DNA from: DASSLY01 sp035689185
Lineage (GTDB): Bacteria; Actinomycetota; Actinomycetes; Actinomycetales; Dermatophilaceae
Length of the DNA stretch: 9,845 bases
Assembly (NCBI GenBank): GCA_035689185.1
Contig: DASSLY010000008.1
Location: forward strand, 1 to 9,845
Direction of reading: 5' to 3'
In this document: in pieces, positions 7,565 to 9,845 of the stretch
Numbering within the stretch: the stretch's first letter is position 1
How the letters are laid out: every line of letters starts with the position of its first letter
The notes under the pieces: generated by a model
The model's input: only the letters and a program-made list of their open reading frames with translations
What the model was told of the DNA's origin: nothing
Database searches by the model: none
Program-made: the position numbers and the translations under genes

Positions 7565-7614
7565 GAGTTGTCAGAACGTGGCCGCGCTCGGACCCGCCCA
7601 CGTTCTGACGACTC
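7565..7614 (-). terminator. 17-bp-stem hairpin between fdhD and aceE
   Basis: GAGTTGTCAGAACGTGG (7565-7581) and its near-perfect complement (7598-7614) form a 17-bp stem with one G.T pair, around a 16-nt GC-rich loop. It begins 32 bp after the fdhD stop codon on the minus strand and lies about 83 bp before aceE, the right place for an fdhD terminator. There is no T-run. The symmetry is long and precise for a simple terminator, so a dispersed palindromic repeat or an operator for a dimeric regulator are alternatives. Confidence 0.55.
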
Positions 7615-7645
7615 AAGAGGCCTGATAGCTCAAGAGGCCTGACAG
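7612..7645. repeat. 17-bp tandem duplication next to the fdhD stop
   Basis: CTCAAGAGGCCTGATAG (7612-7628) is followed directly by CTCAAGAGGCCTGACAG (7629-7645), with one difference. A third CTCA begins at 7646 and includes the fdhD stop codon (TCA on the plus strand, 7647-7649). On the minus strand the unit also shades into the first arm of the adjacent hairpin (TTGAG-N2-GTCAG). This looks like a slippage or duplication product just outside the coding region. It does not change fdhD itself. Confidence 0.85.
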
Positions 7646-7646
7646 C

Positions 7647-8468
7647 TCAGGCCAGGCGGCGGGGGTGGGTGTACACGGTCAGCCGCGGCGGGCGCAGGAA
7701 GCCGACCAGGGTCAGCCCCAGCTCGTCCGCGGTCTGCACGGCCAGGCTGGAGGCCGCCGACACGGCGGCCAGCACCGGTGCGCCGGCCACGGCAGCCTTC
7801 TGCACCAGCTCGAACGAGGCGCGCGAGCTCATCACCACCACCTGCCCGGTCAGCGGCAGCCGGCCGGCGCGGGCGGCCCAGCCGATGACCTTGTCCAGCG
7901 CGTTGTGCCGGCCGATGTCCTCGCGCAGGCAGAGCAGCTCCCCGGCAGCGGTGAACAGCGCCGCCGCATGCACCCCCCCGGTGCGGCCGAACACCCGTTG
8001 CGCCGAGGAGACCCGCTCCGGCATCGCCAGCAGCACCCCCGCCTCGACCTGCACCTGGTCGGCCGACACGTCCTGGCGGCAGCGCGAGCGCACCGCGTCG
8101 ATCGAGGCGGTGCCGCACACCCCGCAGGCGCTGGTGGTCGAGAAGGCCCGCGGGACAACGGGTTTGGCCCCGACCGCAAGGTCGACCACGTTGAACGTCG
8201 GGCGGCCGTCGGCCCCCTCGTCCAGGCAGTGCATCATCGCCCGCACCTGCGCGGCATCCTCGACGACGCCCTCGGTGAGCAGGAACCCCAGCGCCAGGTC
8301 GAAGTCGTCGCCCGGGGTCCGCATGGTCACCGTCAAGGGCACGCCGTCGACGCGCAGTTCCAGCGGCTCCTCCACCGCCAGCGTGTCCGGGCGGTCCACG
8401 ACGACCGGGGCGGCGGGGTCGCTGAGGTCCAGCCGCCGCGCCGGTGCCCGTGCGGTGACCCGGCCCAC
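7647..8468 (-). CDS. fdhD: Formate dehydrogenase accessory sulfurtransferase FdhD
   Basis: Cytosolic protein that passes sulfur from a cysteine desulfurase to the molybdopterin cofactor of formate dehydrogenase, needed for the active enzyme. The chosen start gives 273 residues, the family size. The sulfur-carrying motif CGVCG is intact (Cys115, Cys118), preceded by TTSA. Other family segments are AVEEPLELRV, TPGDDFDLALGFLLTEG, the cofactor-binding-region REDIGRHNALDKVIGW and the C-terminal SRASFELVQKA. The GTG start gives VGRVTAR, matching the usual MGRVT-like beginning. Only a weak GGAG lies about 11 nt upstream, and the open frame continuing farther upstream is repeat-rich noncoding sequence. 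It is a lone gene here with no formate dehydrogenase subunit or molybdenum-cofactor gene beside it, so the target enzyme is elsewhere. In M. tuberculosis aceE and the DUF3052/ahpE genes are neighbours without fdhD between them, so it is an insertion relative to that layout. Confidence 0.95.
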   Translation of the reverse strand: MGRVTARAPARRLDLSDPAAPVVVDRPDTLAVEEPLELRVDGVPLTVTMRTPGDDFDLALGFLLTEGVVEDAAQVRAMMHCLDEGADGRPTFNVVDLAVGAKPVVPRAFSTTSACGVCGTASIDAVRSRCRQDVSADQVQVEAGVLLAMPERVSSAQRVFGRTGGVHAAALFTAAGELLCLREDIGRHNALDKVIGWAARAGRLPLTGQVVVMSSRASFELVQKAAVAGAPVLAAVSAASSLAVQTADELGLTLVGFLRPPRLTVYTHPRRLA

Positions 8469-8563
8469 CTCAGCCCCGCTCCGGCCGGCCGGCCCGGCCG
8501 CTCGTGGCCCGCGCGGCCGAGTGTGCGTCGAGCATGTCTTGACTGTATGTCGCGCAGCGGCGC

Positions 8564-8665
8564 CCCGCGTCGCCCGGCGGCGGCCCGGCGGCGGCCCGCG
8601 TCGCCCCGTGTCGCTCCGTGTCGCTTCGCGTCGCCCGGCGTCGCCCGGCGGCGGCTCGGCGGCGG
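8564..8665. repeat. Degenerate 10-11-bp minisatellite (about ten units)
   Basis: Reading from 8564 the sequence divides into units of 10 or 11 bp: CCCGCGTCGC, CCGGCGGCGG, CCCGGCGGCGG, CCCGCGTCGC, CCCGTGTCGC, TCCGTGTCGC, TTCGCGTCGC, CCGGCGTCGC, CCGGCGGCGG, CTCGGCGGCGG. Two unit flavours are present, one ending GTCGC and one ending GGCGG. The period is not a multiple of three, so it does not encode a regular peptide repeat. The unit is about one helical turn, which would present the same face of the DNA repeatedly. It lies in the divergent fdhD/DUF3052 promoter region. Confidence 0.8.
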
Positions 8666-8679
8666 CTCGGACCCCCGCG

Positions 8680-8718
8680 GCGGCCCGGGCGCGGGAGCCG
8701 CGGCCCGGGCGCGGGAGC
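8680..8718. repeat. 19-bp perfect direct repeat, period 20
   Basis: GCGGCCCGGGCGCGGGAGC occurs at 8680-8698 and again at 8700-8718, separated by one base. Each copy contains the palindrome CCCGGG. It continues the repetitive character of the preceding minisatellite and lies about 115 bp before the DUF3052 start. It could be a duplicated regulatory site or simply replication slippage in very GC-rich DNA. Confidence 0.85.
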
Positions 8719-8834
8719 GGCCCGGCATACCGCTTCGGGTGAGGCGGGTGGTTGCAGAAATCCGGCTGACCGGGTGGACTACGCCTTGTCCGGCGCGGGG
8801 GAGCCCCGCGCTCGCGAGGAGGAGGACGGCTGCG

Positions 8835-9275
8835 GTGGTGAGATCCGCGAGCCCCGCGTCGGCGGGTGCGGCGGTCGGCGCGTCGGTGACCAAGCTGGGC
8901 TTCGTGGCCGGCCAGGTGGTCCAGGAGCTGGGCTACGACGACGACGTGGACGAGGAGCTGCGGGCCGCCATCCAGGCCGCTTGCGGGACCGAGCTGCAGG
9001 ACGAGGACGCCCAGGACGTCGCCGACTCGGTGCTGCTGTGGTGGCGCGAGGACGACGGGGACCTGGTGGACGCGCTCGTCGACACCCTGACGAACCTCGC
9101 GGACAGGGGCTTCGTCGTGCTGTTGACGCCCAAGGCGGGCCGTGACGGCTACGTGGACATGTCCGAGGTGGAGGAGGCGGCCCTGGCGGCCGGACTGCAC
9201 GCCTCGGGGGCCGTCAACGCCGCCAAGGACTGGTCCGGGACCCGGCTGGTCGCCCCCCGGTCCCCGCGGCGTTGA
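8835..9275 (+). CDS. DUF3052 family protein
   Basis: Unknown function, but recognisable as the actinobacterial DUF3052 family (M. tuberculosis Rv2239c and Streptomyces relatives). It has 146 residues, normal for the family. Conserved landmarks are LGFVAGQVVQELGYDDDVDEE (about 21-41), an acidic helix ending ADSVLLWWREDDGDLVDAL (63-81, with Trp69-Trp70), VVLLTPKAGRDGYV (94-107) and the C-terminal DWSGTRLVAPRS (132-143). No signal peptide or membrane segment is visible, so it is probably cytosolic. The start is the first of two tandem GTG codons, 9 nt after AGGAGGAGG; the second GTG would remove one residue. Its TGA overlaps the TTG start of the peroxiredoxin gene, implying translational coupling. 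Relatives keep this pairing, which suggests a role linked to peroxide metabolism, but that is inference only. Confidence 0.88.
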   Translation: MVRSASPASAGAAVGASVTKLGFVAGQVVQELGYDDDVDEELRAAIQAACGTELQDEDAQDVADSVLLWWREDDGDLVDALVDTLTNLADRGFVVLLTPKAGRDGYVDMSEVEEAALAAGLHASGAVNAAKDWSGTRLVAPRSPRR

Positions 9276-9742
9276 CGACCCCCGCGGTCGGGGACCTCGC
9301 CCCCGACTTCAGCCTGCGCGACCAGCACGGGCAGCAGGTGCGGCTGTCGTCCTACCGGGGGCGCTCGGCGGTGGCGCTGGTGTTCTACCCGTTCGCCTTC
9401 TCCGGCACCTGCACCGGGGAGCTGTGCGAGATCCGGGACAACCTGGGGGTGTTCGCGGCGCAGGACGTCACGGTGCTGGCTTGCTCGGTGGACCACATGT
9501 TCACGCAGCGGGCCTACGCGGACGCCCAGGGCCTGACCTTCGCGGTGCTGTCCGACTTCTGGCCCCACGGCGCGGTGGCCAGCTCCTACGGGGTGTTCGA
9601 CGAGCGTGCCGGCGCGGCCCGGAGGGGGACGTTCCTCATCGATGTCGACCAGGTGGTGCGGTGGAACGTCGTGAACGGTATCGGCCAGGCACGTGACTTC
9701 CAGGGGTACCTCTCGGCGCTGTCGTCCCTGCGGGCGACCTGA
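9272..9742 (+). CDS. ahpE: AhpE-type peroxiredoxin
   Basis: Cytosolic thiol peroxidase that reduces hydroperoxides and peroxynitrite. It has 156 residues, the AhpE/BCP size. The thioredoxin-fold peroxiredoxin motif YPFAFSGTC fits P-x3-(T/S)-x2-C, making Cys47 the peroxidatic residue. LSDFWPHGAVASSYGVFDE and RGTFLID closely resemble M. tuberculosis AhpE. A further Cys52 lies five residues after Cys47, the spacing of the resolving cysteine in E. coli BCP, and Cys71 is also present, so a disulfide-forming cycle is possible. From memory, M. tuberculosis AhpE is a one-Cys enzyme. The start is TTG (TTGACGACC), overlapping the upstream TGA by 4 nt (TTGA) with no separate ribosome-binding site, so translation probably depends on the DUF3052 gene. 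An internal start is unlikely because VGDLAPDFSLRD must be included. Confidence 0.94.
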   Translation: MTTPAVGDLAPDFSLRDQHGQQVRLSSYRGRSAVALVFYPFAFSGTCTGELCEIRDNLGVFAAQDVTVLACSVDHMFTQRAYADAQGLTFAVLSDFWPHGAVASSYGVFDERAGAARRGTFLIDVDQVVRWNVVNGIGQARDFQGYLSALSSLRAT

Positions 9743-9771
9743 GGGCGCGGCGTCGCGGTGCTGCCACAATG

Positions 9772-9787
9772 AGGCGCCTGGACGCCT
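9772..9787 (+). terminator. Weak hairpin after ahpE
   Basis: AGGCG (9772-9776) and CGCCT (9783-9787) form a 5-bp stem with a 6-nt loop, 30 bp after the ahpE stop and before the tRNA gene. There is no T-run and the stem is short, so it is only a possible terminator. The 72-bp gap also holds CACAAT (9765-9770), about 45 bp before the tRNA, which is a poor candidate -10 box. Confidence 0.2.
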
Positions 9788-9814
9788 GCCCTGCCGCCGC
9801 GTCCGCTTCGCAGA

Positions 9815-9845
9815 GGGCCTGTAGCTCAGCTGGTAGAGCACCGCG
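9815..9845 (+). tRNA. tRNA gene, 5' 31 nt only (identity not determinable)
   Basis: The sequence fits the cloverleaf numbering exactly. The acceptor 5' strand is GGGCCTG (9815-9821), then TA at positions 8-9. The D-stem is GCTC/GAGC (9824-9827 and 9836-9839) closing the D-loop AGCTGGTA. A26 follows, then the 5' strand of the anticodon stem CCGCG (9841-9845). The window ends just before the anticodon loop, so the amino acid cannot be read. TAGCTCAGCTGGTAGAGC is the characteristic class I D-arm with the GG pair that contacts the T-loop. A tRNA gene end is also a common integration site, but the 3' half is outside this window. Confidence 0.9.

Larger units (their letters stand above)
8469..8834. 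other. Gene-free GC-rich region between divergent fdhD and DUF3052 gene
   Basis: This 366-bp stretch shows no recognisable protein in any frame; translations are low-complexity Arg/Pro/Ala/Gly. It contains a 10-11-bp degenerate minisatellite and a 19-bp direct repeat. A less GC-rich island near 8530-8550 has a minus-strand TACAGT (8542-8547) that could be a -10 box for fdhD. A plus-strand TTGACT (8539-8544) there has no -10 partner. The distal end carries the strong AGGAGGAGG ribosome-binding site of the DUF3052 gene. It must contain both divergent promoters. Confidence 0.7.

Noticed and set aside
4872..7625. 917-residue plus-strand open frame antisense to aceE
   Set aside because: It is Val/Arg/Gly/His-rich with no family resemblance and mirrors the aceE codon bias on the other strand. 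aceE has intact motifs throughout.
8539..8544. TTGACT as a plus-strand -35 box
   Set aside because: No -10-like hexamer occurs at a suitable distance; the following sequence is almost pure G/C.
8564..8718. Possible CRISPR array
   Set aside because: Units are 10-11 bp and contiguous, with no unique spacers of typical length and no cas genes nearby.
7665..8834. Plus-strand open frame leading into the DUF3052 gene
   Set aside because: It is antisense to fdhD and passes through the minisatellite. DUF3052 similarity and the strong ribosome-binding site place the start at 8835.
8469..9200. In-frame upstream extension of fdhD (open to about 9200)
   Set aside because: The added sequence is the antisense of the DUF3052 gene and low-complexity repeat DNA. 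FdhD similarity begins at VGRVTAR, at the GTG at 8468.
9149..9841. 230-residue minus-strand open frame opposite ahpE
   Set aside because: It is antisense to the clearly recognisable peroxiredoxin and runs into the tRNA gene; it has no domain resemblance.

Overview
The window comes from a high-GC actinomycete. The evidence is the strong G/C third-position bias, the frequent GTG and TTG starts, and gene content matching the actinobacterial fatty-acid-synthase-II / pyruvate dehydrogenase / AhpE neighbourhood known from Mycobacterium and Streptomyces. The genus cannot be fixed from the sequence alone.

Left part (1-3354, all minus strand): an FAS-II cluster read right to left as fabD, fabH, acpP, fabF. 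fabF is cut by the left edge. Each gene keeps its catalytic residues. FabD loads malonyl onto the AcpP made here, FabH performs the first condensation, and FabF elongates. A perfect 11-bp hairpin directly after acpP may set the acpP:fabF expression ratio.

Middle (3355-7481): a 322-base control region with TGCA-type repeats and a candidate fabD promoter, then a plus-strand GlpQ-type glycerophosphodiester phosphodiesterase. It converges, with only 16 bp between the stop codons, on a large minus-strand aceE (homodimeric pyruvate dehydrogenase E1). aceE and fab genes lie in the same order and orientation as in M. tuberculosis. However, the PucR-type regulator (fasR) that sits between aceE and fabD there is absent, and the phosphodiesterase occupies its place on the other strand. 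aceE makes the acetyl-CoA that feeds the FAS-II genes.

Right part (7482-9845): a 17-bp-stem hairpin and a 17-bp tandem duplication separate aceE from fdhD (sulfurtransferase for molybdenum/tungsten formate dehydrogenases, minus strand). Upstream of fdhD is a gene-free, extremely GC-rich stretch with a degenerate 10-11-bp minisatellite and a 19-bp direct repeat. Then on the plus strand come a DUF3052 gene and an AhpE-type peroxiredoxin overlapping by 4 nt, and the first 31 nt of a tRNA gene at the right edge.

Most of the window is well-understood housekeeping metabolism. I found no convincing evidence of an undescribed defence or mobile system. The points most worth checking are the missing fasR, the hairpins, the repeat tract and the DUF3052-AhpE pair.
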